Source: Lachnospiraceae bacterium
GTDB lineage: Bacteria > Bacillota > Clostridia > Lachnospirales > Lachnospiraceae
Length of the DNA stretch: 64,000 bases
Assembly: GCA_017513125.1 (NCBI GenBank)
Contig: JAFWDI010000008.1
Coordinates: forward strand, 1 to 64,000
Direction: 5' to 3'
How positions within the stretch are numbered: position 1 is the first letter of the stretch; each line of letters opens with the position of its first letter. Both the position numbers and the translations under genes were made by a program. Positions 8,124 through 17,661 of the stretch are shown piece after piece. A model generated the notes under the pieces. The model worked only from the letters and a program-made list of their open reading frames with translations. It ran no database searches and was not told the origin of the DNA.

Positions 8124-9332
8124 ATGGGAAAGTATGATGAGTATTTCCTGATGAACGCGAATCAGGCGGCAGAGTATGCCATGGCGAAGATCCCGGAGAT
8201 CGGGTGGGACGCCGCCACGATCACCAGCAAAGAGATCGGAGACGGAAACCTGAATTACGTGTTTAAAGTGCATGATGAGAAAGGACATTCCGCGATCATC
8301 AAGCAGGCCGGTTCGGCGCTGCGCATCTCGGCGGACATGCACCTTCCCGTCGACCGGAACCGCATCGAGTCGGAGATTCTGATCCTTCAGGAGAAGCTGG
8401 CCCCCGGATATGTTCCGCACATCTATTTCTACGATACGGTCATGAGCGCCTGCGGCATGGAGGACCTGAGCGACCACCAGCTGATGCGCTACGCGCTGAT
8501 GGAGCATAAGATCTTCCCGCTGTTCGCGGACCAGATCTCCACGTTCATGGTAAAGACGCTGCTCGGCTCGTCCGACATCGTCATGAATCATAAGGAGAAG
8601 AAGGAACTGAACAAGACCTTCTGCAACCCGGATCTCTGCGACCTGACCGAGGACGTGGTCTACACGGATCCGTACAATGACTTCCGCGGCCTGAACCATG
8701 TCTATCCGCCGAACGCGGAATTCCTGACGAAAGAGCTTTACGAGGACGAGGAGCTGCATCTCGAGGTCGCGAAGCTGAAGATGGACTTCATGACGAACGC
8801 GCAGTCGCTGATCCACGGCGACCTGCACACCGGATCGATCTTCATCAAAGAGGACAGCACGAAGGTGTTCGACCCCGAGTTCGCATTTTACGGACCGATG
8901 GGCTACGACATCGGCAATGTCATCGCGAATATGATCTTCGCCTGGTGCAACGGCGACTTCTACGGAAAGAAGGAGTTCTGCGGCTGGGTCGAGTCCGTGA
9001 TCGTCGACGTCATTGACCTGACCATGTCGAAGATGGATACGTATTTCGACGAAAATGTCACGGATGTGATGGCGAAGACCCCGGGATACAAAGAGTATTA
9101 CCTCGGCACGATCCTCGCGGATACCGCCGGCGTGACCGGCCTGGAGCTGAACCGCCGGATCATCGGCACCGCGAACGTGAAGGACATCACCACGATTCCG
9201 GACGAGGCCGGCCGCGTGAGAGCGGAGCGCATCTGCGTGCTCGCCGCGAAGCGCTTCATTAAGGAACGTGCGCAGCTGAAGAACGGCGCGGACTTCCTCG
9301 CGATCCTGAAGGACGCGATCGCGAAAGCCTGA
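8124..9332 (+). CDS. mtnK: 5-methylthioribose kinase (MtnK-like)
   Basis: A 402-residue kinase of the aminoglycoside-phosphotransferase fold, close in length to the roughly 397-residue Bacillus MtnK. The strongest evidence is the catalytic block HGDLHTGSIFI followed by DPEFAFYGPMGYDIGN near residues 232-265, which is characteristic of MtnK. It phosphorylates the C1 hydroxyl of 5-methylthioribose with ATP; related enzymes act on 5-deoxyribose. GGAAGGAGATAT precedes the ATG. Directly upstream is a ribose-type importer and directly downstream an MtnA-like isomerase and a class II aldolase, so it should carry out the trapping step after uptake. I see none of the other methionine-salvage genes (mtnB, mtnW/C, mtnD), which argues for the aldolase route. 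Confidence 0.93.
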   Translation: MGKYDEYFLMNANQAAEYAMAKIPEIGWDAATITSKEIGDGNLNYVFKVHDEKGHSAIIKQAGSALRISADMHLPVDRNRIESEILILQEKLAPGYVPHIYFYDTVMSACGMEDLSDHQLMRYALMEHKIFPLFADQISTFMVKTLLGSSDIVMNHKEKKELNKTFCNPDLCDLTEDVVYTDPYNDFRGLNHVYPPNAEFLTKELYEDEELHLEVAKLKMDFMTNAQSLIHGDLHTGSIFIKEDSTKVFDPEFAFYGPMGYDIGNVIANMIFAWCNGDFYGKKEFCGWVESVIVDVIDLTMSKMDTYFDENVTDVMAKTPGYKEYYLGTILADTAGVTGLELNRRIIGTANVKDITTIPDEAGRVRAERICVLAAKRFIKERAQLKNGADFLAILKDAIAKA

Positions 9333-9407
9333 ATTGCGCCGCAGCATAGAGTGGCCGCGGAGTCGCCGTTCGGCCGCAAGGCAATTTCATTAAAAAAGGA
9401 GACACAC

Positions 9408-10475
9408 ATGAACGCATTGAGTTTGGACACCGTTCTCCTGGCTGAGAACGAAAAAGAGATGATCATCCTCGACCAGACTCTGCTTCCCGGAGAGATCAAG
9501 TATCTGAATCTCTCGAAAGCGGAGGACATCTGGGAGGCCATTTATTCGCTGCGGGTGCGCGGTGCGCCCGCGATCGGCGTGGCCGCCGGATACGGCATCT
9601 ACCTGCTGGCGGATCAGATCGAGACCGAAGACATGGACGAGTTCGTCGCGAAATTCCAGGAGCAGAAGGCTTATCTGGACTCGGCCCGCCCGACCGCGGT
9701 GAACCTGTCCTGGGCGCTGAACCGCATGGAGAAGGTCCTTCTCGCGGAGAAGGACGGAAAGACCGTCGCGGAGATGAAACAGCGCCTGAAGGAAGAGGCG
9801 CACGCGATCCGCGAGGAGGACATCGCGATCAGCCGGAACATCGGCCAGTACGGCTTCGAGCTGCTGCGCCACGGCGACGGCATCCTCACGCACTGCAATG
9901 CCGGCACCCTCGCGACCGCGAAGTACGGCACCGCGCTGGCGCCGATCTACATTGCCCTTGAGAACGGCTGGGACGACCTGCACGTATTCTGCGACGAGAC
10001 CCGTCCGCTGCTGCAGGGCGCGCGCCTGTCCGCGTTCGAGATGCAGACCGCCGGCGTCGACACGACCCTGATCTGCGACAACATGGCCAGCATCACGATG
10101 AAGCGCGGAAAGATCGACATCGTGTTCGTGGGCTGCGACCGTGTGGCCGCGAACGGCGATTTCGCGAATAAGATCGGCACGAGCGGCGTCGCGATCCTCG
10201 CGAAGCACTACGGCATCCCGTTCTACTGCTGCGCGCCGAGCTCGACCATCGATATGTCGATCAAGTCCGGCGACGAGATCGTGATCGAGGAGCGGAAGCC
10301 CGAGGAAGTCACGGAGATGTGGTACGAGAAGCGCATGGCGCCGGAGGGCGTGAAGGTGAACAACCCCGCGTTCGACGTGACCGACCACACGCTGGTGACC
10401 GGCATCATCACCGAGAAGGGCATCGCGTACCCGCCGTTCGACCAGGCGTTCATCCGCATGGGCATCGGTAAATGA
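9408..10475 (+). CDS. mtnA: 5-methylthioribose-1-phosphate isomerase (MtnA-like)
   Basis: A 355-residue isomerase; the ATG at 9408 has AAAAAAGGA ahead of it, and a 57-base in-frame extension upstream lacks a site. Conserved blocks: [16 protein letters not shown] (from about residue 48), the catalytic cysteine in THCNAG (Cys163), [14 protein letters not shown], and the catalytic aspartate in [11 protein letters not shown] (Asp244). These match the Cys/Asp pair of Bacillus MtnA. It converts the aldose-1-phosphate made by the kinase upstream into the ketose-1-phosphate, which is exactly what a class II aldolase can cleave. The kinase gene ends 75 bases upstream, and the PfkB kinase start codon overlaps its stop. 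A 5-deoxyribose-1-phosphate isomerase (DrdI-type) is an equally possible specificity. Confidence 0.93.
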   Translation: MNALSLDTVLLAENEKEMIILDQTLLPGEIKYLNLSKAEDIWEAIYSLRVRGAPAIGVAAGYGIYLLADQIETEDMDEFVAKFQEQKAYLDSARPTAVNLSWALNRMEKVLLAEKDGKTVAEMKQRLKEEAHAIREEDIAISRNIGQYGFELLRHGDGILTHCNAGTLATAKYGTALAPIYIALENGWDDLHVFCDETRPLLQGARLSAFEMQTAGVDTTLICDNMASITMKRGKIDIVFVGCDRVAANGDFANKIGTSGVAILAKHYGIPFYCCAPSSTIDMSIKSGDEIVIEERKPEEVTEMWYEKRMAPEGVKVNNPAFDVTDHTLVTGIITEKGIAYPPFDQAFIRMGIGK

Positions 10476-10477
10476 CT

Positions 10478-11371
10478 ATGAAGATTTTGAATTTCGGTTC
10501 GCTGAACATCGACTATACCTATCAGGTGGATCACGTGGTCCAGGAGGGGGAGACGATCACATCCCCCGTCCTGGAGATCTTCCCGGGCGGAAAGGGCCTG
10601 AACCAGACGATCGCGCTCGCGAAGGCGGGCTCGGATGTGTGGCACGCCGGGCTGATCGGCGAGGACGGCCGCTTTCTGAAGGAGCTCTGCGCGGAGGCGG
10701 GCGCCCACACGGAGTACATCCGTGAGAGCGAGGTCCGCTCGGGCAATGCCATCATTCAGGTCACGCCCGCGGGAAACAACTGCATCATCGTGTTCCCGGG
10801 ATCGAACCGGCAGATGACGCCGGAGTTCATCGACGAGGTGCTCGCCGGCTTCGGGGAGGGCGACGTGATCGTGCTGCAGAACGAAGTAAATCTGCTGGAC
10901 GTGATCATCGACCGGGCGTACGCGAAAGGCATGAAGATCGTCCTGAACCCCTCGCCGTTCGATCATTTCATCGACGAGTGCGACCTGGCGAAGGTGAGCC
11001 TTTTCATGATCAATGAGATCGAGGGGAAGCAGCTCACCGGGCTCACGGATCCGGAGGCGATCCTCGCGAAGATCGCGGAGCTCTATCCGGGCGCTGCGGC
11101 GGTCCTGACACTGGGTGAGGACGGCAGCATGTTCTCGGACGGGCATACGGCCGTGCGGCAGGCGGCGGTCCCGACGAAGGCAGTGGATACGACCGCGGCG
11201 GGCGATACGTTCTCCGGCTTTTTCCTGACCGCGTGGCTGTCGGGGAAGAGTCCCGAAGAGAGCCTGAAGATCGCCTCGACGGCTTCTTCGATCGCGGTGT
11301 CGCGGAAGGGCGCGTCGATCTCGATCCCGCTCGCGGAAGAGGTGGAGAGGGCTCTGGCGGACCTTCATTGA
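10478..11371 (+). CDS. PfkB-family sugar kinase (ribokinase-like)
   Basis: A 297-residue ribokinase-fold protein. An ATG at 10472 overlaps the isomerase stop (ATGA), and a second ATG at 10478 gives the more typical MKILNFGSLNIDYTY start; either is possible. Family motifs are the N-terminal FPGGKGLNQTIALAKAG and the C-terminal DTTAAGDTFSGFF, which holds the catalytic Asp and anion hole (AAGD rather than GAGD). Such kinases add phosphate to a primary hydroxyl of a pentose or nucleoside. Translational coupling to mtnA puts it inside the salvage operon, but its step is not obvious because MtnK already phosphorylates C1. It may accept a second pentose brought in by the same importer. Confidence 0.88.
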   Translation: MKILNFGSLNIDYTYQVDHVVQEGETITSPVLEIFPGGKGLNQTIALAKAGSDVWHAGLIGEDGRFLKELCAEAGAHTEYIRESEVRSGNAIIQVTPAGNNCIIVFPGSNRQMTPEFIDEVLAGFGEGDVIVLQNEVNLLDVIIDRAYAKGMKIVLNPSPFDHFIDECDLAKVSLFMINEIEGKQLTGLTDPEAILAKIAELYPGAAAVLTLGEDGSMFSDGHTAVRQAAVPTKAVDTTAAGDTFSGFFLTAWLSGKSPEESLKIASTASSIAVSRKGASISIPLAEEVERALADLH

Positions 11372-11393
11372 CGAAACATGACCGAAACTTGAA

Positions 11394-11430
11394 CGGCGCC
11401 TCCCGCGAAAGCTTGACCGCGGGGGCGCCG
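11394..11430 (+). terminator. GC-rich hairpin after the PfkB kinase
   Basis: A long GC-rich stem (CGGCGCC plus CCCGCG, with one bulged T) closes over a 10-base loop. No T-run follows, so it may slow or process transcripts rather than end them. The aldolase gene starts 140 bases further on. Confidence 0.4.
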
Positions 11431-11571
11431 CGCATTATCATAGCAAAGACTGCACCTGACAGGCTGCCGACATTGCCGGGAGCCTGTTTCGGGACGTTTT
11501 AAGACCGAAAAGGACCGCCGGGCCCGCGCGTGCCGCGGACGCAGGCGGAGCATATAAAGGAGAAGGAGAGC

Positions 11572-12237
11572 ATGAGCGTTCAGTATCCAGGAGATTACGA
11601 GGCGAAGAAGCTCATCGTCGAGCTCGGAAGACGGCTCTATGAGCGCGGCTTCGTCGCATCGAACGACGGAAATATCAGCTGCAAGGTTTCTGAGAACGAG
11701 ATCTGGTGCACGCCCACCGGCGTTTCGAAGGGCTATATGACCGAGGATATGATGGTGAAGATGGACCTCGACGGGAACATCCTGAAAGGTACCGCGAAGC
11801 CTTCGAGCGAGATCAAGATGCACATCCGCGTGTATCAGGAGAACCCGGAAGTCGGCGGCGTCGTGCACGCGCATCCGCCGATCTCCACGGCCTACGCCTG
11901 TGCGGGCGTTCCGCTGGACGTCCCGATCCTGGCCGAGGCGGTCGTGCAGCTGGGCGAAGTCCCGCTGGCGCCCTACGCGGTGCCGGGTACGCAGGAAGTG
12001 CCGGATTCGATCGCGCCTTTCTGCCGCACGCATAACGCGGTGCTCCTCGAGAACCACGGCGCACTGGCCTGGGGCCCCGACGCCCTGACCGCGCTGCACC
12101 GCATGGAGTCCGTCGAGTTCTACGCGACGACGCTCCTGAACACGAAACTGATCGGCCGCATGGCGCAGCTCGACCGCGAACAGATCGACGTCCTGGCCAT
12201 GCGTGCGATGGGAACCACCCGTCCGGGCCCCCGCTGA
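11572..12237 (+). CDS. class II aldolase, FucA/Ald2-like, probable ketose-1-phosphate cleavage to DHAP
   Basis: A 221-residue class II aldolase/adducin-fold enzyme starting after AAGGAGAAGGAG. Metal ligands and the catalytic acid are visible: Glu80 in KPSSE, His99 and His101 in VHAHPP, and His162 in NHGALAWG. Relatives include L-fuculose-1-phosphate aldolase. In the DHAP shunt (Ald2) and in 5-deoxyribose disposal (DrdA), such enzymes split 5-methylthioribulose-1-phosphate or 5-deoxyribulose-1-phosphate into DHAP plus (methylthio)acetaldehyde. The placement after MtnK- and MtnA-like genes supports that role strongly. It might instead be an MtnB-like dehydratase, which shares this fold, but the SSE-HAHPP layout and the absence of later MtnB-pathway genes favour the aldolase. 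Confidence 0.85.
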   Translation: MSVQYPGDYEAKKLIVELGRRLYERGFVASNDGNISCKVSENEIWCTPTGVSKGYMTEDMMVKMDLDGNILKGTAKPSSEIKMHIRVYQENPEVGGVVHAHPPISTAYACAGVPLDVPILAEAVVQLGEVPLAPYAVPGTQEVPDSIAPFCRTHNAVLLENHGALAWGPDALTALHRMESVEFYATTLLNTKLIGRMAQLDREQIDVLAMRAMGTTRPGPR

Positions 12238-12297
12238 GCGGAAGGAAGGACAGAACACGCCGGCGTGTGACGCGGGCGCTTCGGAAACAGAGAGATT

Positions 12298-13395
12298 ATG
12301 GCTAAGAAGAAGAATAAAACCAAACACACATCCTCCGCGCCGGTGATGACCCAGGCGGAGAAGCAGGCTGCCGAGGCGGCGAAAAAGAAGAAAAAGCGGA
12401 CCGGGATCATTGCCGCCTGCATCGCGGGCGTCATAGCGGTGATCGTGATGGTCCTGCTCGGTTCCGCCGATACCGGCATCTTTGCCGCGCATACGAACGC
12501 GGCAACGGTCGGAGGCGTGCGCGTGCCTACGACCATCTACGACTATTATTATGAGCAGACTTACTATGCCCTCATCAGCGGCTACGGCGAAAACGCCGAA
12601 TCCGTGCTGGGCAGTGACTGGAGGGATCTCGTGATCTCCTACGCGGATGAGAACTGCCGGCAGGACGTCGCGTTTTACACCGAGGCGGTAAATGCGGGCA
12701 TGGAACTCTCCGAGGCGGGGCGGCAGTCCGTGGAGGCAGCCGTGGAAGAGATGCGCTCGAAAGCCGTCGAGAACGGCGTCGAAGATGTGGACCGGTATCT
12801 GGCCGGCTCCGTAGGTGCGGGCTGCAATCTCGAGAATTACCGGCAGTACGAAGAGATGCGCACGCTCGCGGACGAGTACTCGAGAGCGCACCGCGACAGC
12901 CTGACGTTTACGCAGGACGAGATCGACGCGCGTTATAACGAGGATCCGGACCGCTATGTGATGTATACGTTCTATTCGTATTATCTGGAGGGCGCCACTC
13001 AGGAAGAAGCGGAGGGCGTCGCCGCGCAGATCCATGATATGGACAGCTTCAACAGCGCGATCCGCGACTTTCAGGGCGAGGATGCTCCCGAAGTTCCCTC
13101 GGATACCTGCCTGCGCCATAACCTGCGTGTGGGCTATGTCAATACCGGTGTTCTGGAATGGATCGAGGCGGCTCCCCGGTCGGAGGGCGACGTCGCGGCT
13201 GTGGACTATAATGGGCGCGGCTATTTTATCGTGTATTACGTTTCGAAGAATGAGGATCGTTCGGTCATCGACAGCGAGGTCACGGAAGACCTCCGGGCAG
13301 ACGCCATGTCGGCATGGACGAATGAGATTCTGGATCGATACCCTATCGAACATAACTGGCTCGGCATGCAGGGAGTGGGTGCGTACGACAGATAA
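12298..13395 (+). CDS. membrane-anchored SurA/PrsA-like N-terminal domain protein
   Basis: 365 residues. A Lys-rich cytoplasmic tail (to about residue 38) precedes one transmembrane segment (about 39-58), followed by an extracellular helical domain that opens with AATVGGVRVPTTIYDYYYEQ. That resembles the start of SurA/PrsA-type foldases, where it reads as a chaperone segment. A clear parvulin PPIase block is not evident, although the region near residues 215-330 with QEEAEGVAAQI...SFNSAI has parvulin-like spacing. I infer an envelope protein-folding helper or a degenerate relative. It lies 27 bases ahead of the RND exporter, so the two may be co-transcribed. Confidence in function is limited. 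Confidence 0.55.
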   Translation: MAKKKNKTKHTSSAPVMTQAEKQAAEAAKKKKKRTGIIAACIAGVIAVIVMVLLGSADTGIFAAHTNAATVGGVRVPTTIYDYYYEQTYYALISGYGENAESVLGSDWRDLVISYADENCRQDVAFYTEAVNAGMELSEAGRQSVEAAVEEMRSKAVENGVEDVDRYLAGSVGAGCNLENYRQYEEMRTLADEYSRAHRDSLTFTQDEIDARYNEDPDRYVMYTFYSYYLEGATQEEAEGVAAQIHDMDSFNSAIRDFQGEDAPEVPSDTCLRHNLRVGYVNTGVLEWIEAAPRSEGDVAAVDYNGRGYFIVYYVSKNEDRSVIDSEVTEDLRADAMSAWTNEILDRYPIEHNWLGMQGVGAYDR

Positions 13396-13422
13396 ACCTG
13401 AAACGATCACAGGGGTATTCGC

Positions 13423-16400
13423 ATGATCAAATTCAGTGTGAAAAAACCGCTCACGATCTTCGTGGCGGCCATCGCGGTCGTTCTGGTCGGCGTGATCGCG
13501 TATCTTCGGATGACGCCGGATCTTATGCCGAACATGGACTTCCCGTACGTCATGATCATGACGACCTATCCGGGTGCGAGTCCCGAGGTCGTCGAGGAAG
13601 AAGTCTCGAAACCCCTCGAGGCTTCCATGGCTACACTCGAACATATCGACCAGGTCATGTCGGTCTCTTCGGAGAATTATTCCATGGTCACGCTCGTCTT
13701 TCAGGACGGAACGGATCTGGATACGGTCACTCTGGACATCCAGCAGAACATCTCGCTTCTGCAGGCCGGCTGGAACGACATGGTCGGTACCCCCTATGTT
13801 TTAAAGATCAATCCGTCCATGCTCCCTGTCGCGATGATCGCGATCTCGCGCGAGGGCATGGATATTATTGAGCTGTCCGAATTCGTCGAGGACACGCTTC
13901 AGCCGCAGCTGGAGGGCGTGGACGGCATTGCCCGGATCTCGGCCACCGGTCTGGTGGAAAACCAGATCCATGTGGTCATCGACCAGGATAAGATCGATCT
14001 GCTCAATGCCGCGATACTCGAAGCGGTCGAGGGCAAACTCGACGACGCGCAGAGCGAGCTCGACAGCGCGCTGGCGCAGCTGAACGCCGGACGGAGCCAG
14101 CTGGAGGCGGCACAGACCGAGCTGGCGAACCAGACGTCGCAGGCGCAGGGGCAGATGAACGCACAGCAGATGGAACTTCTGCAGACCGAGATCGAGCTCC
14201 GCAGCCAGCTCAGTGAGCTGAACGCGGCGAAGACCCAGCTGCAGACCCTGCTTACGCTGATGGAGACCGCGCGGTCGACGCTGAACGATCTGCAGACGAG
14301 ACTTGCGGAGGCGGAGGCGCAGCTGCCGGCGCTGGAGGCCCTGCAGACGCAGGTGAACGAGGCGGACGCTGCGATGGCGGCAGCGATCGCGGCGGGGTTG
14401 GGTCCTGACGACGAGCAGTATCAGCAGGCGGCCGCCGCGGTGCAGGCCGCGGAGGATGCGCTCGCGGCCGCGGGGCTGAACAGAGCGACGCTTCCTGCGG
14501 CGATCGAAACGCTCCGGCAGGCAGAGAACGTCATCCGCACGTCGATCGCGGAACTGGAGCAGACGCTGGCGGAGAACGGCATCACTGTGGAAGAACTGGA
14601 CGCGCGGATCGCCGAGACCCGGGACGGGATCGCGCAGGTCGACGCGGGCATCGCGCAGATACAGGACGCCATCACGCAGATCCAGAACGGTACGATGCAG
14701 ATCGCGGACGGGATGACCCTGCTGAGCCAGATGCAGACCACGGGCATCCTTACGATCGCACAGAACACCGCCGCCCTGACGGCCGCGCTCACACAGATCG
14801 AGCTGGGGCAGGCGCAGCTGGACGGCAGCCGCGACGCGGCGCTGGACCAGGCGGATATCTCCGGGACCGTGACGATCCAGATGGTCGCGCAGATCCTCGC
14901 CGCCCAGAACTTCAATATGCCCGCGGGCTACGTCGAGGAAGACGGCCTGCGCTACATGGTCTCGGTCGGCGATAAGATCGAGGATCTGGACGAGATGCAG
15001 GATCTCCTGCTGTTCGACACCGGACTCGAGGGAGTCGGCGAGGTCCATCTCACCGACGTCGCCGAGGTCTTCGTGACGGATAACTCCGAAGATTCCTACG
15101 CGATCCTGAACGGCTTTGACGGCGTCGTCCTTTCGTTTGAAAAGCAGTCCAATGCCGCGACCGCCACGGTCTGCGATTCCCTTGAATCGCGCCTGACCGA
15201 GCTCGAGGAAGAGTACCCCGGACTGCAGTTCGTGGCCCTGATGAACCAGGGCGACTATATCCATCTGATCATTAACGCGATCATGTCGAGTCTGCTGTTC
15301 GGCGCGCTGTTCGCGATCATTGTTCTGTTCCTGTTCCTGCGGGATCTGAGGCCGACGGTCATCACGGTCGTCGCGATCCCGATCAGCCTGCTGTTCGCGC
15401 TGGCTCTGATGTATTTCTCGGGAATGACATTGAACATGATCTCGCTGGCGGGCCTGGCCGTGGCGGTCGGCATGCTGGTCGATAACTCGATCGTCGTCAT
15501 CGAAAACATCTATCGTCTCCGCTCGAAGGGCGCCACGGTCGCGCAGGCTGCGGCCACCGGCACGAAGCAGGTCGCGGGCGCGGTCGCCGCGTCGACCCTG
15601 ACGACGATCTGCGTGTTCGTGCCGATCGTATTCACGCATGGCACCACGCGCGAACTGTTCCAGGATCTGGGCCTCACGCTGGGGTTCTCGCTGGCGGCCA
15701 GTCTGATCATTTCCCTGACGCTGGTCCCGGCGATGGCTGTGAAGCTGCTGAAGAGCGAAAAGCCGTTCGAGAAGAAACGCGGACGGAAGGAAAACGTGGT
15801 CTACCGGACTTACCGGAAGGCGTCCGCCTGGTCGCTGAACCATAAAAAGATCGTGCTGCCCGGCGCGATGGCGCTGGTGGTGCTGACGGCGGGGCTGGCA
15901 TTGCTTCGCGGCTTCAGCTTCCTGCCGAACGTCGATACCGAGCAGCTGACCCTGACGATCACGATGCCCGAGGAGACGACCCGCGAAGAGGCGATCGGAT
16001 GGGCCGAGCAGGTCATGGACTATGTGTCGAACGAAGTCCCCGAGGCGCAGGAGATCGGCGCGATGATGGGAAGCTCCGTGAGTTATCAGTCCTTCTCGGG
16101 GAGTTCCGCGACTGCCGGTTCCTATGACGTGACGATGTATGTCGAGCTCGAGGAAGGAACTTCGGGCGCGGCGGTCGGCCGAGATATCATCCGGGCGATG
16201 GAAGATCTGCCGTGCGAGATCACGGCGGACTCGTCGTCGGGCCTGAATATGGGGTCGTATTTCGGCAGCGGCATCTCGCTGAACGTCTTCAGCGACGACA
16301 TGGAAGAGATGCAGCAGGCGGCGCGGGATATCGCCGAGCGGATCGCACAGGTCGACGGCGTGACTTCCGCGGATAACGGTCTGCAGGACGCGGAGACCGC

Positions 16401-17625
16401 GATCCACGTGACCGTGAATAAAGACGAGGCGATGCGGAAAGGCTACACGGTCGCGCAGGTCTACATGCAGATCTCCGAGGCGCTGAGCGGCAGCGTGACC
16501 GCGATGGACCTGAACATCGATGAGCAGACTGCGGACGTTCTCGTCGAAAACGCGGACGGTGTGAGCCCGGACGATCTGCGGGCCATGGAATTTGCCTGGA
16601 CGGACCCCGACGGCGAGGAACAGACCGTGCGCCTGGACCAGATCGCGACGATCCGCGAAACGACGAGTCTGACTTCGATCAACCGCGAGGACCAGGAGCG
16701 CTACGTGCAGGTCACCGCGCAGATCGAGGACGGCCGGAACATCACGAAGATGACGGCCGCGGTGCAGGAGGCGGTCGCGGGCATGAATCTTCCGGACGGC
16801 GTCCGCTATGATTTCGGCGGCGAGAACGAGGAGATCATGACTTCGGTGCGGCAGCTCGGGCTCATGCTCGTGCTCGGCGTCGTGCTCGTGTACTTCGTCA
16901 TGGTCGCGCAGTTCCAGAGCCTGAAGAGCCCGTTCATCATCATGTTCACGATTCCGCTCGCGTTCACGGGCGGCTTCCTGGCGCTGCTGATCGCCGGGTT
17001 CGACGTGAGCATCATCTCGCTGATCGGCTTCGTCATGCTGACCGGCGTTATCGTGAATAACGGCATCGTGCTGGTCGACTACACGAACCAGCTGCGCGCC
17101 GCGGGCATGGAGCGCCGCGCCGCGCTGACCCAGGCGGGCGTCACGCGTATGCGCCCGATCTTCATGACGACCCTGACGACCGTGCTCGGACTGATCGTGA
17201 TGGCGGCCGGCGGGAACATCGGCACGAAGCTGATCCAGCCGATGGCGCTCGTGTGTATCGGCGGCCTGCTTTACGGAACGGTCATGACATTGTTCGTGGT
17301 GCCCTGCATCTACGACATCATGAACCGGAAGCCGATCGTCGTGCTGGCGGACGAGGACCTGTACTTCGAGGACGATCCGAACGACGTGTCGGACGAGATT
17401 CCGGAAGAGGACGCAGAGGAGGCGCCCGCGGACAATGCCGGCGAGCCCGCGGAGGAGGCGCCCGCGGAGGAGACACCGGAGGCGGAAGACGCCGCTGCGG
17501 AAGAAGCGCCCGAGACGGTTTCGGGAGATCTTTCGGAAGATAATGATAATGGTTCTCAGAATCAGACATTGTCAGACAGCGAAACCGTGATAGAATCGGA
17601 CATGGGGGATTCCCCCGAAGAATAA
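13423..17625 (+). CDS. RND superfamily exporter (HAE1/SwrC-like) with a long coiled-coil insert and acidic tail
   Basis: A 1400-residue RND pump. It starts MIKFSVKKPLTIFVAAIAVVLVG and keeps the family landmarks PDLMPNMDFPYVMI, PGASPEVVEEEVSKPLE and the TM4 region with GLAVAVGMLVDNSIVVIENIYR, then a second repeat with GVIVNNGIVLVDYTNQLR. Between the first porter subdomains (about residues 200-485) is an inserted helical region rich in Gln, Ala, Leu and Glu that reads as a long antiparallel coiled coil with a short break near residue 325. The last 60 residues form an acidic Ala/Pro/Glu tail predicted to be disordered in the cytoplasm. There is no membrane-fusion protein or outer-membrane gene beside it, as expected in a monoderm. 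Substrates are unknown; SwrC relatives export surfactin-like lipids. Confidence 0.9.
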   Translation: MIKFSVKKPLTIFVAAIAVVLVGVIAYLRMTPDLMPNMDFPYVMIMTTYPGASPEVVEEEVSKPLEASMATLEHIDQVMSVSSENYSMVTLVFQDGTDLDTVTLDIQQNISLLQAGWNDMVGTPYVLKINPSMLPVAMIAISREGMDIIELSEFVEDTLQPQLEGVDGIARISATGLVENQIHVVIDQDKIDLLNAAILEAVEGKLDDAQSELDSALAQLNAGRSQLEAAQTELANQTSQAQGQMNAQQMELLQTEIELRSQLSELNAAKTQLQTLLTLMETARSTLNDLQTRLAEAEAQLPALEALQTQVNEADAAMAAAIAAGLGPDDEQYQQAAAAVQAAEDALAAAGLNRATLPAAIETLRQAENVIRTSIAELEQTLAENGITVEELDARIAETRDGIAQVDAGIAQIQDAITQIQNGTMQIADGMTLLSQMQTTGILTIAQNTAALTAALTQIELGQAQLDGSRDAALDQADISGTVTIQMVAQILAAQNFNMPAGYVEEDGLRYMVSVGDKIEDLDEMQDLLLFDTGLEGVGEVHLTDVAEVFVTDNSEDSYAILNGFDGVVLSFEKQSNAATATVCDSLESRLTELEEEYPGLQFVALMNQGDYIHLIINAIMSSLLFGALFAIIVLFLFLRDLRPTVITVVAIPISLLFALALMYFSGMTLNMISLAGLAVAVGMLVDNSIVVIENIYRLRSKGATVAQAAATGTKQVAGAVAASTLTTICVFVPIVFTHGTTRELFQDLGLTLGFSLAASLIISLTLVPAMAVKLLKSEKPFEKKRGRKENVVYRTYRKASAWSLNHKKIVLPGAMALVVLTAGLALLRGFSFLPNVDTEQLTLTITMPEETTREEAIGWAEQVMDYVSNEVPEAQEIGAMMGSSVSYQSFSGSSATAGSYDVTMYVELEEGTSGAAVGRDIIRAMEDLPCEITADSSSGLNMGSYFGSGISLNVFSDDMEEMQQAARDIAERIAQVDGVTSADNGLQDAETAIHVTVNKDEAMRKGYTVAQVYMQISEALSGSVTAMDLNIDEQTADVLVENADGVSPDDLRAMEFAWTDPDGEEQTVRLDQIATIRETTSLTSINREDQERYVQVTAQIEDGRNITKMTAAVQEAVAGMNLPDGVRYDFGGENEEIMTSVRQLGLMLVLGVVLVYFVMVAQFQSLKSPFIIMFTIPLAFTGGFLALLIAGFDVSIISLIGFVMLTGVIVNNGIVLVDYTNQLRAAGMERRAALTQAGVTRMRPIFMTTLTTVLGLIVMAAGGNIGTKLIQPMALVCIGGLLYGTVMTLFVVPCIYDIMNRKPIVVLADEDLYFEDDPNDVSDEIPEEDAEEAPADNAGEPAEEAPAEETPEAEDAAAEEAPETVSGDLSEDNDNGSQNQTLSDSETVIESDMGDSPEE

Positions 17626-17661
17626 TGTTTACAGACCCGAAGAGCCGAAAGGAGACCATAC

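Noticed and set aside
11530-11571. Longer start for the class II aldolase
   Set aside because: The upstream ATG has no ribosome site and the extra residues do not match the family start.
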